Both the position numbers and the translations under genes were made by a program. DNA of 60,941 bases from Betaproteobacteria bacterium (GTDB taxonomy: Bacteria > Pseudomonadota > Gammaproteobacteria > Burkholderiales > Usitatibacteraceae): the NCBI GenBank assembly GCA_016711875.1, contig JADJSD010000012.1:1-60941 (forward strand), given 5' to 3'. This document shows positions 1 to 12,673 of the stretch, piece by piece. The stretch's first letter is position 1. Each line of letters begins with the position of its first letter. A model generated the notes under the pieces. That model was not told the DNA's origin. It made no database searches and saw only the letters and a list, made by a program, of their open reading frames with translations.

Positions 1-454
1 TCGCCTCCTCGAACGCCTGGCGCAGCAGGTACTGGCGGCATTCCGGCGCCGTGATGTGGCGGTAGGTGCCCAGCACGATGTTGTTGGCGGCGAGCGAATC
101 GGCCGTCACGAAGAAGCCGAGGTTCCGCTTCACGATGAGCCGCTCGTCGTCCGTGAGCCCGTTCGGGTCCTTCCACAGGGCGATGTCGCGGTTCATGTTC
201 ACTTCCTGCGGCATCCAGTGGTTGGCGCAGCCCGCGATGTACTTCTCCCACGCCCACTTGTACTTGAAGGGGACCAGCTGGTTCACGTCCGTCTTCGCGT
301 TGATGACGCGCTTGTCCTCGGCCTTCACGCGGGTGAAGAGGCCGTTGACGCCCATCTCCTGCACGCGTTCGGCCGCGGGGGCCGGGGCGGCGGAAGGCTT
401 CACCATCTGGAGTCCCAGCGTGGGGGCGGGCACGTCGTCTTCGAAACTCAGCAT
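1..454 (-). CDS. nrdB: Ribonucleotide reductase class Ia, beta subunit (5' part)
   Basis: The first 151 codons of the radical-generating small subunit that works with NrdA to make deoxyribonucleotides in the cytoplasm. The visible part has the typical NrdB order: a variable N-terminal tail, then the segments KYKWAWEKYIAGCANHWMP and KRNLGFFVTADSLAANNIV, and it stops at QAFEEA, the start of an iron-ligand helix. The rest lies outside the window. The start ATG at 454 has AAGGAG about 9 bases upstream. It has the same strand as nrdA but lies about 5 kb downstream of it, with an HNH-like gene immediately upstream. Family identity is clear; class Ia rather than Ib is inferred from the sequence and from the ATP-cone NrdA. 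Confidence 0.93.
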   Translation of the reverse strand, partial: MLSFEDDVPAPTLGLQMVKPSAAPAPAAERVQEMGVNGLFTRVKAEDKRVINAKTDVNQLVPFKYKWAWEKYIAGCANHWMPQEVNMNRDIALWKDPNGLTDDERLIVKRNLGFFVTADSLAANNIVLGTYRHITAPECRQYLLRQAFEEA

Positions 455-539
455 TGCTCTGGCTCCTTGATCACCGGCGCCTTCTGGAGGGCACCGCTTC
501 TTGTGTTTGGGTCCTGCGCGGGATGAACCCCCTGCCGCA

Positions 540-566
540 CCCCCCGGGGGAGTGGGTCCCGGGGGG
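540..566. other. G/C-rich inverted repeat in the HNH-nrdB gap
   Basis: CCCCCCGGG (540-548) and CCCGGGGGG (558-566) form a 9-bp stem with a 9-base loop. It lies between the stop of the HNH-like gene and the start of nrdB. There is no T-run, so it could be a weak attenuator or terminator, or a fold in the nrdB leader. The rest of 455-626 shows no gene. Confidence 0.4.
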
Positions 567-626
567 GCGGTGGGTGGCTTCACCTCATCTGCTGCCACAT
601 CAAAACAACACTGCAAAACTTTCCGG

Positions 627-932
627 CTAGGCCGCCTTCAGCCCCGCTGCGAGGCCGGCCGGCACGTTGTCGCTGCGGGCCGCCGTCGCCCGCCAGTGCA
701 GGGCCTGCAGGTTTTCCGGATCCGAAGACCCGCCCAGCGCGCGGGAGACGATGAAATCCAGCTCCCAACCGAAGGGGCTCTTGCGGTTGCCGAAGTCCGC
801 ATAGCGGACCAGGTTGCCCAGCTTGTCCTTGCGGAATTCCCACGCGCTGGCATGGCCGCCGACGGGGGTGGTGCGCGCCCAGGCCGAGCGCTTGAGGTCT
901 TCGAGAAGCGTCATGTGTTCATGAACGGCCAT
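627..932 (-). CDS. Small HNH-endonuclease-like protein, degenerate active site
   Basis: A 101-residue protein with the layout of small HNH proteins: an N-terminal helix and FRKDKLGNLVRYADFGN, then GWELDFIVSRALGGSSDPEN followed by LQALHWRATAARSDN. Intact relatives read GWE-I/L-DH-I-x-P at the first motif. Here the His of the DH pair is Phe, and the terminal K-G/E-D is replaced by RSDN. Catalysis is therefore doubtful, although the fold seems kept. The start ATG at 932 has GAGGAGG about 6 bases upstream. It lies directly upstream of nrdB on the same strand, behind a DnaA-box direct repeat, so it may be co-expressed with nrdB. Its role is unknown. Confidence 0.75.
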   Translation of the reverse strand: MAVHEHMTLLEDLKRSAWARTTPVGGHASAWEFRKDKLGNLVRYADFGNRKSPFGWELDFIVSRALGGSSDPENLQALHWRATAARSDNVPAGLAAGLKAA

Positions 933-1079
933 GGCACACCTCCTCGTTCGTCGAAAGGCGGGCGGAGCACCCTCCGAACCGACGAAAAGAATGCCTCAAG
1001 GCCCCTCCCCGGTCAAGGCAAAAAGCACAAGATATGGGGCTTTGCGGGGCTTGACGGGTGGACATCTTGGGGTTTCGGG

Positions 1080-1098
1080 GGATAACCTGTGGATAACC
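1080..1098. promoter_or_regulatory. Perfect DnaA box within a GGATAACC direct repeat
   Basis: GGATAACC occurs at 1080-1087 and 1091-1098, 11 bp (one helical turn) apart. The second copy forms TGTGGATAA (1088-1096), the reverse complement of the consensus DnaA box TTATCCACA. It sits in the divergent gap between the HNH-like gene (leading to nrdB) and the hybrid kinase. The same GGATAACC core appears in the nrdA leader near 8605. The remainder of 933-1251 shows nothing else recognisable. Confidence 0.5.
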
Positions 1099-1251
1099 CG
1101 GTATAAGCTCCTCTACCGGCCCCCGAACGGGGCATTGCACCCCCGTTGATCGCAGACAACCCCGCGGCCGGGGCGGGGCCGGACGATGGGGAAAACGACC
1201 CGCGAAAGTTAGTCACCGCCGCGGGATTTCCGGAAGGCCACGGACCGGTCC

Positions 1252-3096
<1,845 letters not shown>

Positions 3097-3120
3097 GCTG
3101 GAATCTGAAGGAGGGCCCCC

Positions 3121-3618
3121 ATGAAAACGCCTCGCGTTGGAATGGACAACCGTCGGCACACACCGACGTTCGACTCCGGCCCCGGCGATGCCTATCGCCT
3201 CGACCGCAAGCTCGCCGATCCCGCCACCTGCCCGAAGTGCAAGGCGACCTACCTCGCCGGGCGGTGGACCTGGGAGAAGGCACCCCCGCAAGCCGCCCAG
3301 GCCGAATGCCCCGCCTGCCGCCGCATCGTCGACGACTATCCCGGCGGCTGGCTCACGCTCAAGGGCGCGTTCTTCGCCGAGCACCGCACGGAGATCCTCG
3401 CGCGCGTGGTGGCGAGGGAAACCCACGAGAAGGCCGAGCATCCCCTGCAGCGCATCATCGCGTTCGACGAGCGCGGCCCGGCCGAAACCGTGATCACCAC
3501 GACGGACCCGCACCTCGCCCGCAACATCGCCGAGGCGCTCAAGTCCGCCTTCAAGGGAGCCGTCGCGCTCGACTTCTCGCCCGGCGAGAACCGGGTGCGC
3601 GCGACCTGGGAACGATGA
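3121..3618 (+). CDS. BCAM0308-family zinc-ribbon protein
   Basis: A 165-residue soluble protein with two CxxC knuckles, CPKCKATY (about residue 38) and CPACRR (about 62), consistent with one structural zinc. They are followed by the conserved block HPLQRI and the motif TTDPHLARNIAEALKSAF, seen in the BCAM0308 family of proteobacteria. The molecular function is not established. The last 70 residues look like an RNA- or ribosome-binding alpha/beta unit, which is inference. The start ATG follows GGAGGG. It is 25 bp after the hybrid kinase stop, and the HPF-like gene follows at once, so the pair may act together under stress. Confidence 0.75.
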   Translation: MKTPRVGMDNRRHTPTFDSGPGDAYRLDRKLADPATCPKCKATYLAGRWTWEKAPPQAAQAECPACRRIVDDYPGGWLTLKGAFFAEHRTEILARVVARETHEKAEHPLQRIIAFDERGPAETVITTTDPHLARNIAEALKSAFKGAVALDFSPGENRVRATWER

Positions 3619-3632
3619 ACCGAGGACAAGTC

Positions 3633-3932
3633 ATGAGAACCCCGCAGATCCAGCTTCGCCACATGGCCCATTCGCCGGCCCTCACGGAACGCATCGAGGA
3701 GCTCGCCCGCAAGCTCGAGGACCGGAACCCGCGCATCACCGGTTGCCGCATCGCGGTGGAAGCCGACACGCACCGCGCCGGCACGCGCCACAGCTTCGAG
3801 GTGCGCCTGGACGTGGCGGTGGCCGGCGCGCCCGATTGCGTCGTCAACCGGCACCACGACAAGGATGTCTTCGTGGCGGTGCGCGACGCCTTCTCGGCGG
3901 TGGAACGCCAGCTCGACCCGCTGCACAACTGA
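3633..3932 (+). CDS. HPF/RaiA-like ribosome-associated protein
   Basis: A 99-residue protein of the ribosome hibernation factor (S30AE) fold: IQLRHMAHSPALTERIEEL at the start, then CRIAVEAD, FEVRLDVAV and the basic/His stretch VNRHHDKDVFVAVRDAF before the C-terminal helix. Family members bind the 30S subunit in the decoding region and block translation or dimerise ribosomes. It is short, lacking the C-terminal dimerisation domain of long HPF. ATG 3633 is chosen because CGAGGA lies about 10 bases upstream. ATG 3615, overlapping the upstream TGA, would add six residues and allow translational coupling. Confidence 0.78.
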   Translation: MRTPQIQLRHMAHSPALTERIEELARKLEDRNPRITGCRIAVEADTHRAGTRHSFEVRLDVAVAGAPDCVVNRHHDKDVFVAVRDAFSAVERQLDPLHN

Positions 3933-3937
3933 AGCGC

Positions 3938-5494
3938 CTACGCGATCCTCGCGCGGATCGCTTCGATCGCCGCGGCGAAGGCTTCCTTCCCGCGCGCGCC
4001 CTCCACGATCACCGTGTCTTCCAGCTCGTCCGCCGTGAGCGGCTCGAGCCTTCGCATCTGGCGTTCGAGCACGGCGATGCCGGCCTCGGAGGCGTCCTTG
4101 CCGGCCTTCGCACGGGCGGTGATGCGTTCGCGTAGCGTCGTCTCGGGAACGCTGAGGCCCACGAGGACAAACGGAACGCCGAGGCCGCGGGCGAGTTCGC
4201 GCATCGCGTGGCGGCTCGATTGCAGGATGCCCGTCGAATCGACGATGGCGATCCGACCCGCCTCCAGCACGACGCGCGCGGCCTCCAGCAGCCGGGACTG
4301 CGTGAGATCGTCGGCTTCGCGGTCGTAGAGACCTTCGCCGGGAGCCGATCCGGTGCGGGCTTCGGCGGGCAGGTCGTGCAGACGCTTGCGCTCCACGTCG
4401 GAACGGATGCGGATGGCGCCCAGCGACTCCAGCAGGTCCTGCGAAAAGGTGGTCTTGCCCGACCCCGGCAGGCCGTGCATCGCGATGAGGGCGCCCCCGG
4501 GCGGGCGTAGCGCTTCTTCCGCGAGCGCCAGGTGCCGCTCCAGGTCCATCACGGCGGCCGCACAGGCGTCCACGTTCTCGTTGCACTGCGCGTAGCGGAT
4601 CGCCGCCACCTTGGCGCGCACGAGCGCCCGGTAGGCGCGGTAGTACGCGAAGGCCTCGAGCGAGCCGTAGTCGCCGGTGATCGCGAGGTACGCATCCACG
4701 AAGCGGTACGCGAGGCGGTGCAGGCCGTGGGCCTCCAGGTCCATCGCGGTGAAGGCCACCTCGCTCGTCACGTCGATCCAGCGGAGCCGCTCGTCGAAGT
4801 CGATGGCGTCGAAGGGTACGGGCTTGCCTTCGATGAGCGCCACGTTGCCCAGGTGCAGGTCGCCGTGGCATTCGCGGACGAATCCCCCGGCGTGGCGGCG
4901 GGCGAAGTGCGATTCCAGCCGCTCGCCTTCGCGTACCACCCACGCGTGCAGCGGCCCGAGGCGATCGCGGCCGATGAAGGCGCCCGCGTAATCGCGGATG
5001 CCGGTGAAATTGCCCTCGGCCTCGGCGCGGATCTCCTCCGGCGTGCCGAAGGGCGATGCCGCGGGCGCCTTCGGGATGGCCCCGTGGAATGTCGCGACGA
5101 CTTCGGCCAGCGAATCGACGAGGCCCGCATCCAGCGCGCGCCAGTGGGCAAGGCGATCGAGCAGCGCGGCCTGCGGAAAGCGCCGCATGCGCACGGCCCA
5201 CTCGATGGGCGGGCCCTCGCCGCCGATGCGAGGTGCGAGCCGCGAGCCCGTGATGGGGATCACCGCGAGGTAGAGCGAAGGCGCCGTGCGCCGGCCGAGC
5301 CGCAGTTCCTCTTCGCAGCATCGCCTTCGCGATTCGAGCGTGGTGAGGTCTGCGAAGCCCAGGTCCACGGGCTTCTTGAGCTTGTACGCGAAGGGGCCGG
5401 CGAGGATCACCCACGAGATGTGGGTTTCGAGGACTTCCGTGTCGCCTGCCGCATCCAGCCGCTTCGCGAGCGCGGTGACGAGCTTCGCGGTCAT
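3938..5494 (-). CDS. Fused aminoglycoside-phosphotransferase-like / P-loop kinase protein
   Basis: A 518-residue two-domain cytoplasmic protein. The N-terminal two thirds is an APH/choline-kinase-like fold with the catalytic loop CHGDLHLGN and metal motif DAIDFDE near residues 205-235. The C-terminal third (about 350-518) is a separate P-loop kinase with Walker A GLPGSGKTTFSQD, Walker B-like IAIVDSTG and a zeta-toxin/gluconate-kinase-like lid. This architecture is widespread in proteobacteria and usually annotated as a bifunctional aminoglycoside phosphotransferase/ATP-binding protein, but substrates are unknown and antibiotic resistance should not be assumed. It lies between the nrdA terminator and the convergent HPF gene, whose stop is 5 bp away. 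Confidence 0.85.
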   Translation of the reverse strand: MTAKLVTALAKRLDAAGDTEVLETHISWVILAGPFAYKLKKPVDLGFADLTTLESRRRCCEEELRLGRRTAPSLYLAVIPITGSRLAPRIGGEGPPIEWAVRMRRFPQAALLDRLAHWRALDAGLVDSLAEVVATFHGAIPKAPAASPFGTPEEIRAEAEGNFTGIRDYAGAFIGRDRLGPLHAWVVREGERLESHFARRHAGGFVRECHGDLHLGNVALIEGKPVPFDAIDFDERLRWIDVTSEVAFTAMDLEAHGLHRLAYRFVDAYLAITGDYGSLEAFAYYRAYRALVRAKVAAIRYAQCNENVDACAAAVMDLERHLALAEEALRPPGGALIAMHGLPGSGKTTFSQDLLESLGAIRIRSDVERKRLHDLPAEARTGSAPGEGLYDREADDLTQSRLLEAARVVLEAGRIAIVDSTGILQSSRHAMRELARGLGVPFVLVGLSVPETTLRERITARAKAGKDASEAGIAVLERQMRRLEPLTADELEDTVIVEGARGKEAFAAAIEAIRARIA

Positions 5495-5577
5495 GGCATC
5501 GGCCTCCTGACACTTTCACGCTACGCCGGGATCGCAGCGCGCGGTTGTCGGGGGTCAAGTGGGGGCGCCAATGAAAA

Positions 5578-5597
5578 CGGCCGGGGGGTCCCGGCCG
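5578..5597 (-). terminator. Rho-independent terminator after nrdA
   Basis: CGGCCGGG (5578-5585) and CCCGGCCG (5590-5597) form an 8-bp stem with a 4-base loop. Read on the minus strand the stem is followed by GTTTTC, and it sits 29 bp past the nrdA stop. It should end nrdA transcription before the kinase-fusion gene, arguing that nrdA and nrdB are separate transcription units. Confidence 0.75.
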
Positions 5598-5625
5598 CTT
5601 TGGCGCTACCCGATGAGGCCGGGGT

Positions 5626-8514
<2,889 letters not shown>

Positions 8515-8601
8515 GGGATTCCTCTCCTCTTTCAAGCTGTTATTGGGTCCGCCGGGCTCACGAAGACCCGGGTGGGAGGCGCTGTGCGGGGAGGGCCTGG
8601 C

Positions 8602-8689
8602 GGGGGATAACCCAAGGCCCTGATTCGATTGTGAATAAGCCGGGGCAACCCCCAAGGTTGCCCACACGTTATTCACCGCTTGATCCACA
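8602..8689. promoter_or_regulatory. Cluster of DnaA-box-like sites upstream of nrdA
   Basis: Within 88 bp lie TTATCCCCC (8602-8610, minus, 7/9), TTATTCACA (8630-8638, minus, perfect to TTATNCACA), TTATTCACC (8669-8677, plus, 8/9) and TGATCCACA (8681-8689, plus, 8/9, overlapping an NrdR-like box). An 8-bp hairpin GGGCAACC/GGTTGCCC (8643-8663) lies between them. DnaA control of nrdAB is established in E. coli; here it is inferred from the sites. Confidence 0.55.
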
Positions 8690-8700
8690 ACATCTAGTGC
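8685..8700 (-). promoter_or_regulatory. NrdR-like box 1
   Basis: CCACAACATCTAGTGC matches the NrdR consensus ACACWATATATWGTGT at 12 of 16 positions. It lies 171 bp upstream of the nrdA start codon and 32 bp from a second, weaker copy. That three-turn spacing is typical of tandem NrdR boxes that repress ribonucleotide reductase operons when dATP is high. Confidence 0.6.
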
Positions 8701-8716
8701 CAAGGATCCAGCAAGG

Positions 8717-8732
8717 CCACAAAGTCTAGTAA
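8717..8732 (-). promoter_or_regulatory. NrdR-like box 2
   Basis: CCACAAAGTCTAGTAA matches the NrdR consensus at 10 of 16 positions and starts exactly 32 bp from box 1, in the same orientation. Weak alone, it is credible because of the spacing. Nothing else was recognised in 8733-8934, the divergent gap before the PAS kinase. Confidence 0.5.
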
Positions 8733-8934
8733 AGCCGGCGGGGCAACGCAAGCCTTGCGCGGAACTATTTTTTGGTCCGGAAAATCAGGGATTTGGGCAG
8801 GGATGCTGCGTAAGAAAAAGGCAACAAATCCGTCACTCGCAAGTTGGCCGGAAGCGCAAGGGGGCGAACGCCCAAGGACGCAAAAAATGTCACCCCTCGC
8901 GCGCGGTATTTGATCCATTCGGGGTCGGCACGGG

Positions 8935-10602
8935 ATGGCCCTGCCTACGATGGGGGCATCAAGGGGCCCGTCAGAGAGCGCCGTGTACGAAACGCAAGAC
9001 GAGGGGATAGCCAGCTCGCCCGGTCGGAATCGGCCGTCGGCCGACGAACTCGCCCGGCTGCTCGCCGCCGAGACCGTCAAGCGCGCCCAGGCCGAGGAGA
9101 CCCTGCGCCGCACGGAGCACCACTTCCACAAGATCCTCTCCTCGATGACCGAGGGCATGATCGTCCAGGACCCCGCGGGACGGATCATCGCGGCCAACCC
9201 TGCCGCCGAACGCATCCTGGGCCTGTCGCTCGACCAGCTCCGGGGCCGCACCTCGATGGACCCGCGCTGGGGATCCGTGCACGAGGACGGCACCCCCTGG
9301 CCCGGGGAGGAGCATCCGGTGGTGGTGTCGGCCCGCACGGGCGTGGCGCTCCACGACCAGGTCATGGGCATCGACGACCCGAAGTCGGGGCGGCGCTGGA
9401 TCAGCATCGACTCCGTACCGCTTTTTTTCGCGGGCGGCACGGCGCCGGACGCCGGCATGGTCACCTTCACGGATATCACCGAAAGCAAGCGCATGGCGGA
9501 GGATCTGCGCGCGAGCGAGGAACGCTACCGGGCCATCTTCGAGGCGAGCCAGGTCGGCATCATCGTGAACCGCGCCGACGACGGCCGCATCGTGCAGGTG
9601 AACCCCGCCTTCGAGGCCATCACCGGCTATGAGGCGAAGGACGTCGTCGGCCGGACATCGCTCGAGTTCGGCTTCTGGATCGACCTGAACGACCGCACGC
9701 ATTTCCTCGACATGATGGCCGCCGGGGTCGCGGTCACGGGCATGGCCTCGCGCCTGCGCCGGAAATCCGGCGAGATCCTCGAGGTGCTCGTGGCCGGTCG
9801 GCGGACGACCTTCGGGGAACTGCCCGTCCTGGTCGGCCTGCTGCTGGACATCACGGCGCTCAACCAGGCGCGCGCCGACGCCGAGGCCGCCAACCGCGCC
9901 AAGAGCGTCTTCCTCGCCAACATGAGCCACGAGCTGCGCACCCCGCTCAACGGCATCCTGGGCATGGCGGCACTCCTGAACCGCACGGAACTCGCGCCGC
10001 GGCAGTCGGACATGGTGACCAAGATCGAACGCTCCGGCCGCCATCTGGGCGAGATCCTCGCGCACCTGCTGGATCTCTCGCAGCTCGAGTCCGGTCGCAT
10101 CGCGCTCGCCGACGAGCCGATCTGGCTGGGAAGCCTGCTCGGGGACCTGCCCGAGCGCCACGCGATGAAGCTGCGCGCGAAGCTCCTCACGCTCGACGTC
10201 GACCTCGCACCCGAGGTGGCCGTGCTATCGCTGCGCGGCGACATGCAGCGCCTCACGCAGGTGCTCGACCACCTGGTCGACAACGCCATCAAGTTCACCG
10301 AGGAGGGCGGGGTACGCGTGGGCATCACCGTCGCTTCGGCGGACGAAGACGCGGTGTTCGTGCGCTTCGGGGTGAAGGACACGGGCATCGGCATCGCGGA
10401 ACGGGGCAAGGCGCGGCTTTTCAGCGCCTTCCAGCAGGTCGACGACAGCACCACGCGTCGCTTCGGCGGCGCGGGCCTGGGACTCGCCATCGCCAAGCGC
10501 CTTGTGGGCGTGATGGGCGGCGAGATCGGCCTCGAGAGCGAACCGGGGCGGGGAAGCGAATTCTGGTTCACCGTGCGGCTTCGCCGCGACAGCCGCCCGT
10601 GA
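8935..10602 (+). CDS. Cytoplasmic PAS-PAS sensor histidine kinase
   Basis: A 555-residue soluble kinase with no membrane segment. Two PAS domains lie at about 62-185 (ILSSMTEGMIVQDPAGRII) and 190-305 (IFEASQVGIIVNRADDGRI), followed by HisKA with H-box NMSHELRTPLNGIL near 325, and HATPase with N-box DNAIKFTEEG, DTGIGI and GGAGLGLA. There is no receiver domain and no adjacent response regulator. ATG 8935 opens the frame, but GTG 8983 is an equally possible start because the first 16 residues are unlike anything conserved. The next kinase begins 19 bp downstream, so the two are probably one transcript and may heterodimerise or share a regulator. Confidence 0.88.
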   Translation: MALPTMGASRGPSESAVYETQDEGIASSPGRNRPSADELARLLAAETVKRAQAEETLRRTEHHFHKILSSMTEGMIVQDPAGRIIAANPAAERILGLSLDQLRGRTSMDPRWGSVHEDGTPWPGEEHPVVVSARTGVALHDQVMGIDDPKSGRRWISIDSVPLFFAGGTAPDAGMVTFTDITESKRMAEDLRASEERYRAIFEASQVGIIVNRADDGRIVQVNPAFEAITGYEAKDVVGRTSLEFGFWIDLNDRTHFLDMMAAGVAVTGMASRLRRKSGEILEVLVAGRRTTFGELPVLVGLLLDITALNQARADAEAANRAKSVFLANMSHELRTPLNGILGMAALLNRTELAPRQSDMVTKIERSGRHLGEILAHLLDLSQLESGRIALADEPIWLGSLLGDLPERHAMKLRAKLLTLDVDLAPEVAVLSLRGDMQRLTQVLDHLVDNAIKFTEEGGVRVGITVASADEDAVFVRFGVKDTGIGIAERGKARLFSAFQQVDDSTTRRFGGAGLGLAIAKRLVGVMGGEIGLESEPGRGSEFWFTVRLRRDSRP

Positions 10603-10621
10603 GCCGCCCCGGGACCCGAGG

Positions 10622-12637
10622 ATGACGACCCTGCAGGATGGCCGCGAAGACTGCTTCCCCCTCTCGTTGACCGAGGAGAGGCTGCCCGATGCGATCTTCG
10701 TGCACGGCGACGACGGACGCTTCGTCGCCGTCAACCGGCAGGCCTGCGCGCTCACGGGCTTTTCCCGCGAAGAACTGCTTCGCATGTCGGTCCTGGACAT
10801 CGAAGCGGACTACGACGCCATCGGGGCCCAGGCGAAATGGCGGGCCATGCCGGCCGATGCCGTCGGAAAGCTCGCGGGACGCCACCGCCGCAAGGACGGG
10901 ACGCTCGTGCCCGTGGAGATCCACGTCGGGGTGAAGCAGGATGGCGACCGGCGGTTCTATGTCGGCGTCGTGCGGGACCTCACCGAACGCCTGCGGCAGG
11001 AAGCCGAACTGCGCGAGGCGCGCGAACGCGTGCTCGCCCTCGAAACGGAAAGGCGCGAGCGCGCGGAAGGCGAGTTGCAGGGCAGCCTCGATCGCTACCG
11101 CGCCGTGTTCGACCACAGCCTCGTCGCCATCGTCGTGGCCCGCCTTTCCGACGGCGCGATCGTCGAGGTGAACGACGCCTTCGTCGCGATCTCGGGCCAT
11201 GCCCGGGAGGAAGTCATCGGCAAGTCGACGCAGGATCTCGACCTGTGGGGCGATCCCGAGGAGCGCGTCCGCTTCCTGCAGCGCGTCGGTTCCGGCGAGG
11301 CGGTGACCGACCTCGTCGCCCGCTTCAGGCGCAAGGACGGCGAGATCCGCAAGACGATGATCACGGGCAAGGTGGTGCGCATCGGCGTCGAGTCCTTCTT
11401 GATCGGGCAGATCGCCGACACGGTGGCGCTCAGCGATGCCAAGGCCGCCCTGGAACGCGAGCGCGTCCTGGTGCAGGCCATCGTCGACCACAGCCCCAAC
11501 GGACTCCTCATGCTCGCCGAGGATGGCCGGAACATCTGGCACAACGCACGTCTCGAGGAACTGCTCGAGTACCCGCCCGGGTTCCTGCGCCCGGGCACCG
11601 AGCTGGAGGACGTCGTGCGCTTCAACCACGCGCGCGGCGACTACGGCGGCGAGCCCTTCGAGCAGGCGCTGGAGCGATCCCACGCCTTGCGCACCGCGAA
11701 ATCGCCGGCGCGATACATCCGGCATGCGAAAGCCGGCACGCGCATGCTCGAGGTGGAAGTCATCCCGATGCCGGGCGTGGGCTATCTCGTCTCCTACGCG
11801 GACGTGACGGAGCGCCGGCTCCACGAACAGAAGCTCGAGAGCCTGGTGGAAGCGCGCACCGACGAGCTGCGCCGAAGCCTGCTCGAACTGGAGTTCGCGC
11901 GGGACGCCGCCGAGGCCGCCAACCGCGCCAAGAGCGTCTTCCTCACGAACATGAGCCACGAGCTGCGAACGCCCCTGAACGGCATCCTCGGCATGGCGAT
12001 CCTGCTGAAGCGCACGGGGCTCACGGAAAGGCAGGAGGACCTCCTCGCCAAGATCGAGAGCTCGGGCCGCAGGCTCACGGAACTGCTGGTGGAGATCCTG
12101 GATCTCTCGCAGCTCGAGGCCGGGAGCCTGCCGCTCGCGAACGAGCCCTTCCCGCTCACCACGCTGTGCCGGTCGATCCACGAGCGCTTCGTCGCCCGGC
12201 TCGAGGAAAAGCGCCTGGGCTTCGCCTGCCATTTTCCGGCGGGGCTCCGGGACCGCACGTTCCGCGGGGACGCCCTTCGCCTCGAACAGGTGCTGGCCCA
12301 CCTCCTCGACAACGCGATCAAGTTCACCGATGCGGGCGAGGTGAGCGCCTCGGTCGAGGTCGCCGGGGAACACGGCGCCTCGGTGCTCCTGCGCTTCCAG
12401 GTGACGGACACCGGCATCGGCATCGCCCCGGATCAGGGCGCGAAGCTCTTCCAGGCCTTCCAGCAGCTCGACGACAGCGCCTCGCGGCGCTACGGCGGCG
12501 CCGGGCTGGGGCTCGCCATCGCCAAGCGCCTGGCGCTGCTGATGGGGGGCGACATGGGCTACGCGAGCGTGCCCGGCAAGGGCAGCACCTTCTGGTTCAC
12601 CGCACGGCTGGGGACAGGTGAAATTGGGGACAGGTGA
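10622..12637 (+). CDS. Cytoplasmic multi-PAS sensor histidine kinase with repeat-derived C-terminus
   Basis: A 671-residue soluble kinase with three PAS-type domains (about 12-135, 155-265, 285-400; for example AIFVHGDDGRFVAVNRQAC and MLAEDGRNIWHN). A coiled-coil linker follows, then HisKA with H-box NMSHELRTPLNGIL near 443, and HATPase with DNAIKFTD, DTGIGI and GGAGLGLA. The core is strongly similar to the preceding kinase, so the pair looks like a tandem duplication with sensor divergence. No receiver domain is present. The last residues (GTGEIGDR) and the stop codon are encoded by the palindromic repeat at 12610-12670, so the native C-terminus was replaced or extended by the repeat. Confidence 0.88.
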   Translation: MTTLQDGREDCFPLSLTEERLPDAIFVHGDDGRFVAVNRQACALTGFSREELLRMSVLDIEADYDAIGAQAKWRAMPADAVGKLAGRHRRKDGTLVPVEIHVGVKQDGDRRFYVGVVRDLTERLRQEAELREARERVLALETERRERAEGELQGSLDRYRAVFDHSLVAIVVARLSDGAIVEVNDAFVAISGHAREEVIGKSTQDLDLWGDPEERVRFLQRVGSGEAVTDLVARFRRKDGEIRKTMITGKVVRIGVESFLIGQIADTVALSDAKAALERERVLVQAIVDHSPNGLLMLAEDGRNIWHNARLEELLEYPPGFLRPGTELEDVVRFNHARGDYGGEPFEQALERSHALRTAKSPARYIRHAKAGTRMLEVEVIPMPGVGYLVSYADVTERRLHEQKLESLVEARTDELRRSLLELEFARDAAEAANRAKSVFLTNMSHELRTPLNGILGMAILLKRTGLTERQEDLLAKIESSGRRLTELLVEILDLSQLEAGSLPLANEPFPLTTLCRSIHERFVARLEEKRLGFACHFPAGLRDRTFRGDALRLEQVLAHLLDNAIKFTDAGEVSASVEVAGEHGASVLLRFQVTDTGIGIAPDQGAKLFQAFQQLDDSASRRYGGAGLGLAIAKRLALLMGGDMGYASVPGKGSTFWFTARLGTGEIGDR

Positions 12638-12670
12638 ATTTTTCACCTGTCCCCAAATTCACCTGTCCCC
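12610..12670. repeat. REP-like 61-bp palindrome (GGGGACAGGTGAA family)
   Basis: Two direct copies of GGGGACAGGTGAA (12610-12638) face two inverted copies (12642-12670) across a TTT centre; the 29-base arms differ at one position. It lies between convergent genes, where it can act as a bidirectional terminator, and it encodes the end of the upstream kinase. The core GGGGACAGG resembles the GGGGTCAGG core of the RAYT-linked repeats at 18.6-20.4 kb. Confidence 0.9.
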
Positions 12671-12673
12671 GAA

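Noticed and set aside
5495..5577. tRNA or small RNA gene in the gap before the kinase fusion
   Set aside because: No cloverleaf arms or conserved T-loop; only a short promoter-sized gap.
8515..8751. 79-residue N-terminal extension of NrdA from an upstream in-frame start
   Set aside because: It runs through the NrdR and DnaA boxes, is rich in Pro/Ser/Gly without family similarity, and the ATG at 8514 has a strong ribosome site.
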